Shown here: positions 17,635 to 27,143 of the stretch, one piece after another
How the letters are laid out: every line of letters starts with the position of its first letter
Position numbering within the stretch: position 1 is the first letter of the stretch
Assembly (NCBI GenBank): GCA_964291485.2
Contig: OZ220224.1
Span: 3,596,001 to 3,660,000 of the forward strand
Length of the DNA stretch: 64,000 bases
Source: Kistimonas sp964291485
Lineage (GTDB): Bacteria; Pseudomonadota; Gammaproteobacteria; Pseudomonadales; Endozoicomonadaceae
Reading direction: 5' to 3'
Notes under the pieces: model-generated
What the model was told of the DNA's origin: nothing
Seen by the model: the letters and a program-made list of their open reading frames with translations, nothing else
Databases searched by the model: none
Translations under genes and position numbers: made by a program

Positions 17635-19131
17635 ATGAACCGGACGACTGTCACCCTGGCGATCATGCTCTCGGCCATCATGGTGCTGCTGGACATGACC
17701 ATCGCCAATGTATCCCTGCCCCATATGATGGGTTCTCTGGGCGTAACCTCCGAGCAGGTCACCTGGGTGTTGACCGCCTATACCATGGCAGAGGCCATTT
17801 GCATTCCACTGGCCAGTTACCTGACGCTGCGTTTCGGGGAACGCAACCTGCTGCTGATTTCCATTGCGGGGTTTGTCACCACCTCAGCCCTCTGCGGCCA
17901 AGCAGACTCACTCGCGGAAATGATTACCTTCCGAATTCTGCAGGGTGCTTTCGGCGCCTCAGTCATTCCCCTGGCCCAGTCTATTCTGGTGCAGATCTAC
18001 CCAAAAGAGGAAAGGGGCAAAGCCATGGCGCTATTCAGCGTCGGCATTCTGCTGGGACCGATTCTCGGACCAACAGTGGGCGGCATCATCACGGAGCATC
18101 TCGACTGGCGCTGGATTTTCTATGTCAATCTACCGGTGGGCATCCTCTGCCTGGGCCTGCTTTGGCGCTATGTGCATATCAGCAACCGCGGACGAACATC
18201 GGTTGACTGGGTACTCGTCATCAATATGGCCATTGGCATCGGGCTGTTGCAGATGGTGCTTTCACGAGGCAACGAGGAAAACTGGTTCAGTTCCAACCTT
18301 ATTCTGTTCTCCAGTGTGATCTGCGCCATCACCTCGCTGTTTTTTATTATCCGTTCCTTTGTGACCCAGGGGGATATTGCACCGGTATGGCTATTGAAAG
18401 ACCGCAACCTGGCCGCATCCTGCCTAATCATGGGCTGCTTTGCCCTGGGTATGTTTGGCATAACCCAGCTTCAACCGATGATGCTGGAACAGCTGCTGAA
18501 CTACCCTGTCGAAACCACGGGGTTTGTGATGGCGCCAAGGGGCCTTGCCTCTGCTGCGGTATTGCTGTCCATTGCCCGCATCATGGACCGACTGGATGGC
18601 CGAATGCTTGTCGTGATCGGCCTGTTACTCAATGTGCTGGGCACTTGGCTGATGACCCATTACTCCCTGAATATCGACCTTTTCTGGATCATCTTTCCCA
18701 GCCTGATTCAGGGAGCCGGTATGGGACTGGTTTTTGCCCCTCTGTCACAAATGGCGTTTATGACACTCAACCCCGAACAGGCCACAGGCGGCGCAGTCGT
18801 TTTCAATCTCTGCCGCACCATCGGCAGCTCATTTGGCATAGCGATTGTGAACACGTATTTTTCCAGGGTACAGCAAGCCGAATGGCATAGCCTCGGAGGT
18901 GCTCTGTCTCCAGACAACACCACCCTGCAACACTATGCTGCCCAAGCACACACATCCTTGGTCAACCCCGATTTCATGGCCAGTATTGCCCGAATGCTTC
19001 ACCAGCAGTCATCCTTGCTGGCCTTTGTCTACACCTTTGTTTTCATCATGCTCACCTACCTGATACTGATACCAATGGTGCTGATGTTCCAGAAAAAAGC
19101 GGTGCCGCCTGCAACACAAGGCGTTTCATAG
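17635..19131 (+). CDS. emrB: EmrB-type drug:H+ antiporter (MFS, DHA2)
   Basis: A 498-aa, 14-helix-type major facilitator. Motif C (GILLGPILGPTVGG), an LDMTIANVSLP start in helix 1 and WRWIFYVNLP are all typical of EmrB. The pump expels amphipathic drugs or weak acids with EmrA. The ATG lies one base after the emrA stop, so the genes are co-transcribed, with the aromatic acid exporter-like gene immediately behind. Substrates are unknown; there is no tolC-like gene here. Confidence 0.92.
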   Translation: MNRTTVTLAIMLSAIMVLLDMTIANVSLPHMMGSLGVTSEQVTWVLTAYTMAEAICIPLASYLTLRFGERNLLLISIAGFVTTSALCGQADSLAEMITFRILQGAFGASVIPLAQSILVQIYPKEERGKAMALFSVGILLGPILGPTVGGIITEHLDWRWIFYVNLPVGILCLGLLWRYVHISNRGRTSVDWVLVINMAIGIGLLQMVLSRGNEENWFSSNLILFSSVICAITSLFFIIRSFVTQGDIAPVWLLKDRNLAASCLIMGCFALGMFGITQLQPMMLEQLLNYPVETTGFVMAPRGLASAAVLLSIARIMDRLDGRMLVVIGLLLNVLGTWLMTHYSLNIDLFWIIFPSLIQGAGMGLVFAPLSQMAFMTLNPEQATGGAVVFNLCRTIGSSFGIAIVNTYFSRVQQAEWHSLGGALSPDNTTLQHYAAQAHTSLVNPDFMASIARMLHQQSSLLAFVYTFVFIMLTYLILIPMVLMFQKKAVPPATQGVS

Positions 19132-19133
19132 TC

Positions 19134-19631
19134 ATGGACAGAATGGCGATACGTTCGACCCTTCGTTTTACCTGCATTGCCTTTTTTGCCTATCTCGCCG
19201 GGTACGGCTTCACCTGGTTATGGCATGAACCCACCGCCATGGTCGGAGGACTCTGGGCCGTCATTTCCGGCCTGATTGTCTCCGAACCTGCCACCGTCAA
19301 GGAAAGCATTGCCACCGCCAGAACACGGGTGACGGGCTCCGCCATCGGCTGCCTGTTTGGCGCGGTTTATCTCCTGCTGTTTTCCTTTAATCCTTTTACC
19401 TACGCCCTCTTTATAGGTATCGCATCGCTGCTCTGTTACCTGCTTAATTATGGTCAGCATGTAAAACTGGCAGCCATCACCATGTCTGTAGTCATTGTCG
19501 TTTCATCGGTTTCACAGATTAATCCCGTCAAAAATGCACTGCTCAGACTCATTGAATCCTGTATAGGCGTCGGTGTTGGCGTACTGGTTTCCTGGCTGCT
19601 GGATAAGGTGAACCACCACTTCGAACAATAA
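19134..19631 (+). CDS. FUSC / aromatic acid exporter-like membrane protein
   Basis: A 165-aa integral membrane protein with about five hydrophobic segments, including LWAVISGLIVSEPATVKESIATARTR-type sequence (positions about 40-65). This fits the small aromatic-acid-exporter/FUSC domain. It starts two bases after the emrB stop and is therefore the third gene of the efflux operon. It may help weak-acid export, but that is inferred from family and context. Confidence 0.7.
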   Translation: MDRMAIRSTLRFTCIAFFAYLAGYGFTWLWHEPTAMVGGLWAVISGLIVSEPATVKESIATARTRVTGSAIGCLFGAVYLLLFSFNPFTYALFIGIASLLCYLLNYGQHVKLAAITMSVVIVVSSVSQINPVKNALLRLIESCIGVGVGVLVSWLLDKVNHHFEQ

Positions 19632-19927
19632 AAAGAGGAAAAGCACACTGAAAACAGAAGGACTAACGCACCAAAATCATTAAATAATTCGACGAAACAT
19701 CGCAAACAACATTTTTTACAACCAACCCAAAAACAAATAACACCTTTTTTCTGGTTTAAAACCCTTTTTCAGAGGTTTTTACCGACAACCTCCAAAAAAA
19801 GTGACATAGATCAAAACTACAGACATTCAACGCATTGTAGGGTGTCGGTCAGCTGACTGCCCTGTGTCCCTGTCTAGAAACACTCGCGCCTGTTATTGCT
19901 CCCCTTTCGTCACATGTCTGGAGTCTT
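19632..19927 (+). other. AT-rich intergenic region before the peptide transporter gene
   Basis: It holds a GAGGTT/AACCTC hairpin flanked by T- and A-runs (19765-19800), a possible bidirectional terminator. It also holds an imperfect CRP-like sequence GTGACATAGATCAA starting at 19801. A GGAG lies 7 bases before the next ATG. No gene is visible. Confidence 0.35.
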
Positions 19928-21418
19928 ATGTCTCAGTCGACCAATGTCTTACGACAGCCTAAACCGTTTTACATGATTTTCTTCCTGGAGCTCTGGGAAC
20001 GATTTGGTTACTACGGCCTTCAGGCGCTGCTTGCCGTCTATTTCGTCAAACAGCTTGGTATGGACGACACCACTTCCTTCACGACCTTCGGTGCTTTCAG
20101 CGCATTGGTCTTTGGTCTGGTGGCGATCGGTGGTTTCATTGGTGACCGGGTGATTGGCACCAAGCGCACCATGGTGCTCGGCGCACTGGTACTGGCCAGC
20201 GGCTACCTGCTGATGGGACTGGCAGACCATGATCACCATCTGGTGTATCTGGCATTAGGCTGTATTGCTGTCGGTAATGGCCTGTTCAAGGCTAACCCTT
20301 CAAGCCTGCTGTCGAAATGCTACGAAGAAGGCGACAAGCGGCTGGATGGCGCGTTTACCATGTATTACATGGCCATCAATATCGGTTCCTTCATCTCCAT
20401 GGTCCTGGTACCTGAACTGACAGATCGCTTTGGCTGGAGTGTTGGTTTCTATACCTGCACACTGGGCATGGTTCTGTCCGTCGGCAGCTACTGGTTCCTG
20501 CGCAGCTGGGTAGACGGCATTGGTTCTGCACCTGATCTGGCCCCCGTGGACATGAAAAAAATGGTTCTGGTGCTGGCAGGCACCCTCGCAGCCATCTTCC
20601 TCAGCGCCTGGATGCTGCAGAACCTGACGGTCGCCCACATTCTGCTGGCCGCTGTCAGCAGCCTGGTGGTTGTGATTTTCCTGAAAGAGATCATTGCCAG
20701 CAAAGGCACTGAACAGAAAAAAATGATCGCGGCATTAATTATGATGCTCCAAGCGGTGGTCTTCTTCGTGCTCTACATGCAGATGCCTACATCGCTGAAC
20801 TTCTTCGCCATCAATAACGTCGAGCACAGCATTCTGGGCATTGCCATCAACCCGGTCACGTTCCAGTCCCTGAATCCGTTCTGGATCATGCTGGCCAGCC
20901 CGGTGCTCGCTTACCTCTACAACCGCATGGGCAACAGCGGCCGTGACCTCTCCATGCCCATGAAGTTTGCGATCGGTATGACCCTGTGCGCCATCAGCTT
21001 TCTGATCCTGCCGCTGGGCGCGCAGTTTGCCAACGCCATGGGCATTGTCTCTTCAGGCTGGATTATCGCGAGCTACCTCTTCCAGGCCATCGGCGAACTA
21101 CTGATCAGCGGCCTGGGACTGGCCATGGTGGCCCAGCTGGTTCCCCAGCGTCTGACCGGCTTCATCATGGGCGCCTGGTTCCTGACGTCTGCGGCAGCCT
21201 CAGTCATCGGCGGTTTTATTGCCTCAATGACCACCGTACCCAGCAGCAATGGTGCGGTTGACGCCCTGCAAACGCTGCCGGTTTACTCCAAGGTATTTCT
21301 GGAGATTGGTCTGGCTGCCACCGTGATGGCCGGCCTGATGCTGCTGACCGCGCCACTGCTGGCTCGCATGATCAACGGTGATGAAACCGTTGCAGAACAA
21401 GCGGCGACTGGCCACTGA
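19928..21418 (+). CDS. dtpA: Proton-dependent di-/tripeptide transporter (POT family)
   Basis: A 496-aa multi-pass protein of the POT/PTR family, importing di- and tripeptides with protons. The N-terminal FFLELWERFGYYG carries the family ExxERFxYY motif, and the FKANPSSLLSK and YYMAINIGSF segments are typical. It ends before a strong bidirectional terminator. The preceding GGAG supports the start. Whether it corresponds to E. coli DtpA or DtpB cannot be told. Confidence 0.9.
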   Translation: MSQSTNVLRQPKPFYMIFFLELWERFGYYGLQALLAVYFVKQLGMDDTTSFTTFGAFSALVFGLVAIGGFIGDRVIGTKRTMVLGALVLASGYLLMGLADHDHHLVYLALGCIAVGNGLFKANPSSLLSKCYEEGDKRLDGAFTMYYMAINIGSFISMVLVPELTDRFGWSVGFYTCTLGMVLSVGSYWFLRSWVDGIGSAPDLAPVDMKKMVLVLAGTLAAIFLSAWMLQNLTVAHILLAAVSSLVVVIFLKEIIASKGTEQKKMIAALIMMLQAVVFFVLYMQMPTSLNFFAINNVEHSILGIAINPVTFQSLNPFWIMLASPVLAYLYNRMGNSGRDLSMPMKFAIGMTLCAISFLILPLGAQFANAMGIVSSGWIIASYLFQAIGELLISGLGLAMVAQLVPQRLTGFIMGAWFLTSAAASVIGGFIASMTTVPSSNGAVDALQTLPVYSKVFLEIGLAATVMAGLMLLTAPLLARMINGDETVAEQAATGH

Positions 21419-21438
21419 TTACACATTCAGATAGACGA

Positions 21439-21468
21439 AAAAAAGCCCCGAACTATCGGGGCTTTTTT
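21439..21468. terminator. Bidirectional Rho-independent terminator
   Basis: AAAAAAGCCCCGA / TCGGGGCTTTTTT around a 4-base loop ACTA: a GC-rich stem with A-run before and T-run after. It separates the converging peptide-transporter and ybaK genes. Confidence 0.93.
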
Positions 21469-21484
21469 CAGATTTAAACAGCCT

Positions 21485-21985
21485 TCAGGCCGCCTCTTCT
21501 TCCAGCCAGAACACCGCATTAGGCAAAACGGACAACACCGCATCCAGGTCTTTGGCCGCGATTGCCACCGTCATTTCCGGTAGCCCAGGCGTAAACATAA
21601 TCTCCTTACAGTCCTTCAGGCGGGGATCCACCACCATAACAACGTCAGCATCCTGCCCAAAAGGACACACGGCACCCGGCAAGCAGCCGGTCACTTCCTG
21701 CATGGTTTCCGGACTGCACACAGACGGACGACTCCCCAGCAGTTGCCGGACAGCCTTGCTATCCAGTCGCGCATCCCGATGGGTCAGATAAATGCAGTAG
21801 CGGCCGTCTTTCAAATGCAGAAACAGGCTTTTGGTCGGTTCGGCCGTCCAGCCCAGTTCTGCGGCAATCCTGGCATCCGTTTCGAAATCCAGGATGGGCT
21901 CATGCTCCCAACGCTGCCAGTCGACACCCGCCTCATTCAACTGGGATACCGTTCTCTGGTAAATCTGCTCTAACCGTTCACGCAT
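21485..21985 (-). CDS. YbaK/EbsC-family aminoacyl-tRNA deacylase
   Basis: A 166-aa protein of the YbaK/ProX fold, which hydrolyses mischarged tRNAs (Cys- or Ala-tRNA-Pro type). Visible features are the LFLHLKDGRYCIYLTHRDARLD core with its conserved Lys and the GAVCPFGQD...VDPRL...KEIMFTPG region. The start was set at the ATG at 21985 (MRERLEQIYQR) because that ATG overlaps the TAA of the intact argO frame (TAATG), which implies coupling. The substrate specificity is not determinable. Confidence 0.8.
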   Translation of the reverse strand: MRERLEQIYQRTVSQLNEAGVDWQRWEHEPILDFETDARIAAELGWTAEPTKSLFLHLKDGRYCIYLTHRDARLDSKAVRQLLGSRPSVCSPETMQEVTGCLPGAVCPFGQDADVVMVVDPRLKDCKEIMFTPGLPEMTVAIAAKDLDAVLSVLPNAVFWLEEEAA

Positions 21986-22604
21986 TACATCATTACCCGT
22001 TTCAATAATGAAAAAGCGATAACCCACATCATCAGCCAGATGACGCCGTCAATCCAGCGCCGAACTGTTGGCCGGCCGAGTATCGGCGACAATCTTGCCG
22101 CCCCGATGGATAGGGCGAAAAACCAAGTAAACGACGCCATCATAGTTCCTGCCGCGAAGGTGACACGATCCCCCCCTCAAACTGTCCACCGATACCGCCC
22201 AGTATCATCACGGTATCCAGGTAAACGTGGGGATTCAGCAAAGTCACCGCCAGCGTACCGGCAATCACCGCCCGGCGGCTCGTACCGGTCACCTGTGCTT
22301 CTGCCACCTCATCCGTCGCACGGAGCGCACTTTTCAGGGACAGAAAACCGTACCAGAACAGGAAAGCGGCGCCCCCACAGGACACAACCAGCAACAATGT
22401 CGGCTGGCTGGCAAACAGAGCACCGCCGCCAAACACGCCCAGCGCAATCAGGAGAATATCGCAGATGGCGCAGACCAATGCCGTCAGCAGGTGATGCTGC
22501 CGTCGGATTCCCTGGTTCAGCACATAAGCATTCTGTGCCCCAATGGGGATAATCATGGTGGCTCCCAGGCCAAAGCCCTGGAGTAGTGGCCAGACAGATA
22601 ACAT
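21985..22604 (-). pseudogene. argO: Arginine exporter argO, frameshifted at a G7 tract
   Basis: A LysE/ArgO-family exporter. The first frame reads from MLSVWPLLQGFGLGATMIIPIGAQNAYVLNQ through LNPHVYLDTVMILGGIGGQFEG. At a run of seven G on the minus strand (22170-22176) it shifts and stops at 22140. The -1/+2 frame continues with family-like sequence DRVTFAAGTMMASFTWFFALS to WLMMWVIAFSLL and the TAA at 21985-21987. With one more G the gene would be an intact 206 aa. Possible causes are a real null mutation, phase variation by slippage, or a sequencing error. argP is divergent and intact. Confidence 0.85.
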
Positions 22605-22751
22605 GGTCGGTGTTCTTTCTCCCGAAGTTACAATCAAACATTCAGCGCATCATGCCAGCAAACCGAAAAAGTCCGCATAACATAAAGTGATAGTAAACCT
22701 AACCAAGATATTAGAGAATTTAATCATTTTTATATTTGATTAACTTTTCTA
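22605..22751. promoter_or_regulatory. argO-argP divergent control region
   Basis: An AT-rich 147-bp gap between divergent argO and argP, with TTAATCATTTTTATATTTGATTAA-like symmetric sequence near 22720-22743. In E. coli ArgP binds the argO promoter and recruits RNA polymerase when arginine is bound; this gap is the natural place for that site. No exact operator was defined. Confidence 0.45.
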
Positions 22752-23648
22752 ATGATGCATCTGGACTATAAACTGGTTGCCGCCCTGGATGCTGTGATCA
22801 GCACGGGCAACTTTGAAACGGCAGCACAATCCTTACACATTACCCAGTCAGCGGTATCACAGCGCATTCGCGAACTGGAAAAACGGCTGGCCAAGCCCCT
22901 GCTTATTCGCAGCCAGCCCCCCGTACCGACAGAAACCGGCCATAAGCTGTTAGGGCTCTACCGGCGGGTTCAGTTGCTGGAGCAGGATGTCCTGCCGGAG
23001 CTTTGCGATGACGCAGAAAATCCACCTCATCAGAAATTATGTCTTGCCGCCAACGCTGACAGCGTTGCCAGCTGGTTAATTCCTGCCCTGGCACCAACAC
23101 TCAACGCACACCAGGCAACCCTTGACCTGGTCATCACCGATGAATCCCGCACTCTGGATTTGCTGCGCAAGGGCGAAGTGATTGGCGCCATCAGTCTGGA
23201 CAGCCAAAGCCTGCCGGGCTGCACCTGTGATCTACTCGGAAGAATGGACTACCGCTGCGTCGCAACACCGGCTTTCATTGCGCACCATTTTCCCCAAGGG
23301 ATCACCCAGGCTGCACTGAAAAAAGCCCCCGCAGCCATTTATGACCACCACGACACCCTGCATCAGGACTTCTTCCGGCAACACTTTGCGTTCGATGACC
23401 GCCGAATGCCTAGTCATACGGCCCGCTCTTCTGAAGCGTTTATCAGGCTGGCCTGTGAGGGATTGGCGTACTGCCTGATACCCGACATCATGATCCGACC
23501 CGAGCTGGATGCCGGTATTCTGGTGGATGTGACGCCGGGACTGACCGTCAACCGCCATCTCTACTGGCATCGCTGGGCTCTGGAAACGGAATTACTGAAA
23601 GCCGTCAGCCGCGACCTCGTTCGATACGCCAACGAGGCGCTGGCCTGA
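22752..23648 (+). CDS. argP: LysR-type regulator ArgP (IciA)
   Basis: A 298-aa LysR regulator. The N-terminal winged helix is at about residues 5-65 (AAQSLHITQSAVSQRIRELEKRL), followed by an effector-binding domain. ArgP senses arginine and lysine and activates argO. Its divergent position next to an ArgO-type gene fixes the identification. There are two possible starts, ATGATG. The target gene argO is frameshifted here, while this regulator is intact. Confidence 0.9.
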   Translation: MMHLDYKLVAALDAVISTGNFETAAQSLHITQSAVSQRIRELEKRLAKPLLIRSQPPVPTETGHKLLGLYRRVQLLEQDVLPELCDDAENPPHQKLCLAANADSVASWLIPALAPTLNAHQATLDLVITDESRTLDLLRKGEVIGAISLDSQSLPGCTCDLLGRMDYRCVATPAFIAHHFPQGITQAALKKAPAAIYDHHDTLHQDFFRQHFAFDDRRMPSHTARSSEAFIRLACEGLAYCLIPDIMIRPELDAGILVDVTPGLTVNRHLYWHRWALETELLKAVSRDLVRYANEALA

Positions 23649-23650
23649 TC

Positions 23651-23836
23651 TTATTTTTTCATCGGCGCCGGGCTGAACACCGGGTCATTGAAGGCTTCAA
23701 AGCGGGGATCAGCCCAGATGTCGTCTTCGTGCACGGCATCAATGATTTCTTCGGGCTGTTCAATGGAAGGTTCCTGACTGGCCAGTTCTACGGCAGGCTG
23801 CTGTTCTGTCTGTTCGGTAGGTTTGTCGTCATCCAT
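23651..23836 (-). CDS. Small acidic hypothetical protein
   Basis: A 61-aa, strongly acidic, Glu/Pro-rich open frame with a good ribosome site (GGGAGAG) 9 bases upstream of its ATG. No domain is recognised. It converges with argP, two bases apart. Probably a real but uncharacterised small protein. Confidence 0.5.
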   Translation of the reverse strand: MDDDKPTEQTEQQPAVELASQEPSIEQPEEIIDAVHEDDIWADPRFEAFNDPVFSPAPMKK

Positions 23837-23967
23837 GACGGTTCGCTCTCCCTGTCATTCGGCCTGTGAGCAACAGGCACATTACGCAAGACGTCAAGAA
23901 GAACTATCGGAATTATCGAGCGCAGCTTGAAACCCTACTTCTGATCAATAAAGGCAAGACGTCCAAC

Positions 23968-24693
23968 CTAATCCATAAAGACCGATAAAATGGCAACCAT
24001 TCCGCAAACGGTGCAAAGACCAAGCACACAGTGCCGCAACAGCGTCTGGCTGAAACGGTGCGAAACATAACCGGCAGTAACCACACCAAGAATGGCGGCA
24101 GGCACCATCATCAGGGATAACTGCAACTGCTCCCGGCTGAAATACCCGTTCGCAAACAGAATCACCAGCGACACAATACTGCTGATCACAAAATAACCGG
24201 ACAGATTAGCCCGCATGCTATCGGCACTTTCATGCTGCATGACCAGCGCCATGGGCGGCCCGCCAATGGCGGTTGCCGTTCCCATCACGCCGGAGAGGAA
24301 ACCGGCCGTACATAGCGTGACAGGTGTCGCAGAAAACCGGATGCGACTCAGGCTCGCCAATACTGCCAGTAATACCATACTGCCCAAAAACAGAGTCAAT
24401 GTATCGCCGGATACTGCAGTCAGCAGATACCCGCCCAGCAGAGAACCCGGGATACGTCCGGCAATCGCACTGCCCAAACCTTTCAGGGAAATAGTACGAC
24501 GGTAACGAAAAAGATTAATGGCAGCGACGGAAAGCGCCATCATAATCACAGGTCCCGGCACCAGCGCAGGATTCAACCAATAGAGCACGGGGGCTGACAC
24601 AATCGCCAACCCGAAACCCAGGGAGCCCTGAATAAAAGCACCACAAAAAATCACCATGGCGTACAGCGCCATGGACAGCGAGAGCACGGCCAC
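23968..24693 (-). CDS. TauE/SafE-family membrane transporter
   Basis: A 241-aa protein with about eight membrane segments. The two halves each carry the family's glycine-rich motif (GSLGFGLAIVSAP near the start and GTATAIGGPPMALV in the second half). Members are proposed exporters of sulfite, sulfoacetate or related organosulfur anions; no substrate gene is adjacent. The GTG start has GGAG 8 bases upstream. Confidence 0.8.
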   Translation of the reverse strand: MAVLSLSMALYAMVIFCGAFIQGSLGFGLAIVSAPVLYWLNPALVPGPVIMMALSVAAINLFRYRRTISLKGLGSAIAGRIPGSLLGGYLLTAVSGDTLTLFLGSMVLLAVLASLSRIRFSATPVTLCTAGFLSGVMGTATAIGGPPMALVMQHESADSMRANLSGYFVISSIVSLVILFANGYFSREQLQLSLMMVPAAILGVVTAGYVSHRFSQTLLRHCVLGLCTVCGMVAILSVFMD

Positions 24694-25011
24694 TGCAAGA
24701 CTCCAAACCGATACCAGAATCCGCGCAGTTGACTCTTATAACTAAAAATAATCAATAAATAATTTTACGAAATATGCGCTCTGTCGCTTTGCTATTGCTA
24801 CACATCAACAATGCTTCTCGGCCACTTATTTCAAGGGCACGAAACCACAGAAATTTACCGCACCTTACGCCATTTCAACCGCTCTGCAGGCCATTAGAAT
24901 CTCACCTGTTCGTCAGCTCGTATAAGGCGCAGACAACGAACATCATTGGCCTGACCCTTGTGATCAGGACACCACTCAATCCACCAGTTATCCAGCCAAA
25001 GAGGTGCGCGC

Positions 25012-25308
25012 GTGCTTTTTGCTGAAGACGGGAATGTGACCAAGGCGTTTGAGGAGAGCATTCTCCGCTCCATCGCCGAACGGGAAGCCAAGATCTGCGA
25101 AACCTGAGACTATGACCATGTCATGTCGCTCCCGTGGGGAGTCAAGGAAACCGTAGATTCAGAACACGCTGATGATGTCAGCGCCTTTATTGCCACTGCT
25201 GAAGCGTCCGACATCACCGTCGGAGAGCGCAAAGCGAAACTGCTGAAGTTTGGCTTGAAGCAGGTCAAGGACAAGCATCTGCTGATTTATCGTTACCAGT
25301 TACACTGA
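25012..25308 (+). pseudogene. Decayed open frame interrupted by TGA
   Basis: One continuous frame reads from VLFAEDGNVTKAFEES to KICET, then a TGA at 25105-25107, then DYDHVMSLPWGVKETVDSE to the TAA at 25306. The two parts look like one protein broken by a nonsense codon. An upstream stop (24961) shows the 5' end is also lost or lies in another frame. The family is not recognised. Confidence 0.3.
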
Positions 25309-25324
25309 GCGCGATGAATAGAAG

Positions 25325-25346
25325 GGCAGGCTATCGCTAGCCTGCC
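25325..25346 (+). terminator. Hairpin after the decayed frame
   Basis: GGCAGGCT / AGCCTGCC, an 8-bp stem with a 6-base loop and no T-run. It may be a terminator relic. Confidence 0.4.
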
Positions 25347-25492
25347 ACAAGAACACACCCTGCCCACCGGACCGCCATACGCTTAAATCCTGACTTATCC
25401 ACGCGGATTACCGTGACACTAACAGTTCACCTCAGCCCCTGAGCGAGTATAATCCCGCACCAAACTGTTCATACCACCGGTCGCGAGGATCC

Positions 25493-27073
25493 ATGTCAGA
25501 TTTTATCCGGGAAGTCGGCAAACGCCGTACCTTCGCCATCATCTCCCACCCTGATGCGGGTAAGACCACCATTACCGAAAAGCTGCTGCTGTTCGGGAAC
25601 GCCATCCAGATGGCGGGGACGGTCAAGGGTCGCAAAAGTGGCCGGATGGCGACGTCTGACTGGATGAAAATGGAGCAGGAACGGGGCATCTCCATCACCA
25701 CCTCCGTGATGCAGTTCCCCTACCGCGAGCAGATGGTCAACCTGCTGGATACGCCCGGGCACGAAGACTTCTCCGAGGATACCTACCGGACACTGACAGC
25801 CGTGGACTCCGTATTGATGGTAATCGACGGCGCCAAGGGTGTCGAGGACCGGACCATCAAGCTGATGGATGTCTGCCGCCTGCGCGACACGCCCATCTTC
25901 AGTTTTATCAACAAGATGGACCGTGAAGTCCGTGACCATATCGAGGTCATGGATGAAATTGAATCCATCCTGAAAATCCAGTGTGCGCCGATCACCTGGC
26001 CCATCGGTATGGGTAAACGCTTTAAAGGTGTTTATAACCTTTATAACGATACCATCCATGTGTTCACACCCGGCCAGGGCCACCGCATTCCGGATGATAT
26101 CCGCATTCAAGGGCTGGACTCTGCTGAAGCGCGCGATTTCCTGGGTGAAATGCACGAAGAACTGGTGGATGAAATCGAACTGGTGCGCGGCGCCAGCCAC
26201 GAGTTTGATCTGGAAGAATATCAGGCCGGCCGGATGACCCCCGTATTCTTCGGCACCGCACTGGCTAACTTCGGTGTACGCGAAATGCTGGATGATTTCG
26301 TTCGCTGGGCACCCGCACCGATCGCCCGCCAGACTGACAGCCGTACCGTTGAACCGAACGAAGACACCTTCACCGGTTTCGTGTTCAAGATCCAGGCGAA
26401 TATGGACCCGCGCCACCGCGACCGGATTGCTTTCCTGCGTATCTGTTCCGGCAAGTACACCCGCAACATGAAGATGCGTCACGCTCGCATTGGTAAGGAT
26501 GTGAAGATTGCTGACGCTGTTACCTTCCTGGCCGGCGACCGTTCCCATGTGGAAGAAGCACTGTCTGGTGACATCATCGGTCTTCATAACCACGGCACCA
26601 TCCAGATCGGCGACACCTTCACCGAAGGCGAAATGATGCGCTTCACCGGCATCCCTCACTTCGCTCCGGAACTGTTCAAGCGGGTACGTCTGAAAGATCC
26701 GTTGAAACTGAAGCAGCTGCAAAAAGGTCTGCAGCAGTTGTCAGAAGAAGGCGCCACCCAGCTGTTCATGCCGCTGAACAACAACGACCTGATTCTCGGC
26801 GCCGTCGGTGTGCTGCAGTTTGATGTGGTGCGTCAACGACTGAAAGACGAATACAAGGTCGACTGCATCTACGAGCCGGTGAACGTGTTCACCGCCCGCT
26901 GGGTACACTGCGATGACGCCCGTAAGCTGGAAGAATTCCGCCGCAAATGCAGCGAGAACCTGGCAGAAGACGGCGGCGGTTACCTGACCTACCTGGCCAC
27001 CACCCGCGTCAACCTGAGCCTGACCGAGGAGCGCTGGCCAGAAATCGAATTCCGCGCCACCCGCGAGCACTGA
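25493..27073 (+). CDS. prfC: Peptide chain release factor 3 (RF3)
   Basis: A 526-aa translational GTPase that recycles RF1/RF2 after termination. Visible motifs: G1 SHPDAGKTT (near 19-27), G2 region RGISITTSVMQF, G3 DTPGHEDFSEDT, G4 NKMDRE, then an EF-Tu-like domain 2 and the RF3-specific C-terminal domain. The GAGG just before the ATG supports the start. A hairpin follows the stop. Confidence 0.97.
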   Translation: MSDFIREVGKRRTFAIISHPDAGKTTITEKLLLFGNAIQMAGTVKGRKSGRMATSDWMKMEQERGISITTSVMQFPYREQMVNLLDTPGHEDFSEDTYRTLTAVDSVLMVIDGAKGVEDRTIKLMDVCRLRDTPIFSFINKMDREVRDHIEVMDEIESILKIQCAPITWPIGMGKRFKGVYNLYNDTIHVFTPGQGHRIPDDIRIQGLDSAEARDFLGEMHEELVDEIELVRGASHEFDLEEYQAGRMTPVFFGTALANFGVREMLDDFVRWAPAPIARQTDSRTVEPNEDTFTGFVFKIQANMDPRHRDRIAFLRICSGKYTRNMKMRHARIGKDVKIADAVTFLAGDRSHVEEALSGDIIGLHNHGTIQIGDTFTEGEMMRFTGIPHFAPELFKRVRLKDPLKLKQLQKGLQQLSEEGATQLFMPLNNNDLILGAVGVLQFDVVRQRLKDEYKVDCIYEPVNVFTARWVHCDDARKLEEFRRKCSENLAEDGGGYLTYLATTRVNLSLTEERWPEIEFRATREH

Positions 27074-27088
27074 GTTCATACCCTGTCC

Positions 27089-27118
27089 GCCGGAATAACC
27101 GATCATCGTTATTCCGGC
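27089..27118. terminator. Hairpin between prfC and torD
   Basis: A perfect 11-bp stem GCCGGAATAAC / GTTATTCCGGC with an 8-base loop. No T-run follows. It ends 25 bases before the torD start, so it separates prfC from the dms genes. Confidence 0.55.
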
Positions 27119-27143
27119 ACACCCCAAGAGCCATGACACACCG

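Larger units (their letters stand above)
24694..25492. other. Region with decayed coding sequence between TauE-type gene and prfC
   Basis: Eight hundred bases without a clear gene. The first 250 bases are AT-rich and likely hold the promoter of the minus-strand transporter. A decayed open frame follows (25012-25308), then a hairpin (25325-25346) and a 146-base leader to prfC. Confidence 0.4.

Noticed and set aside
25105..25107. TGA as a selenocysteine codon
   Set aside because: No known selenoprotein match and no SECIS-like hairpin directly after the TGA could be made out.
25496..26722. A 408-aa open frame opposite prfC
   Set aside because: A shadow of prfC, with a His/Val-rich product lacking any domain.
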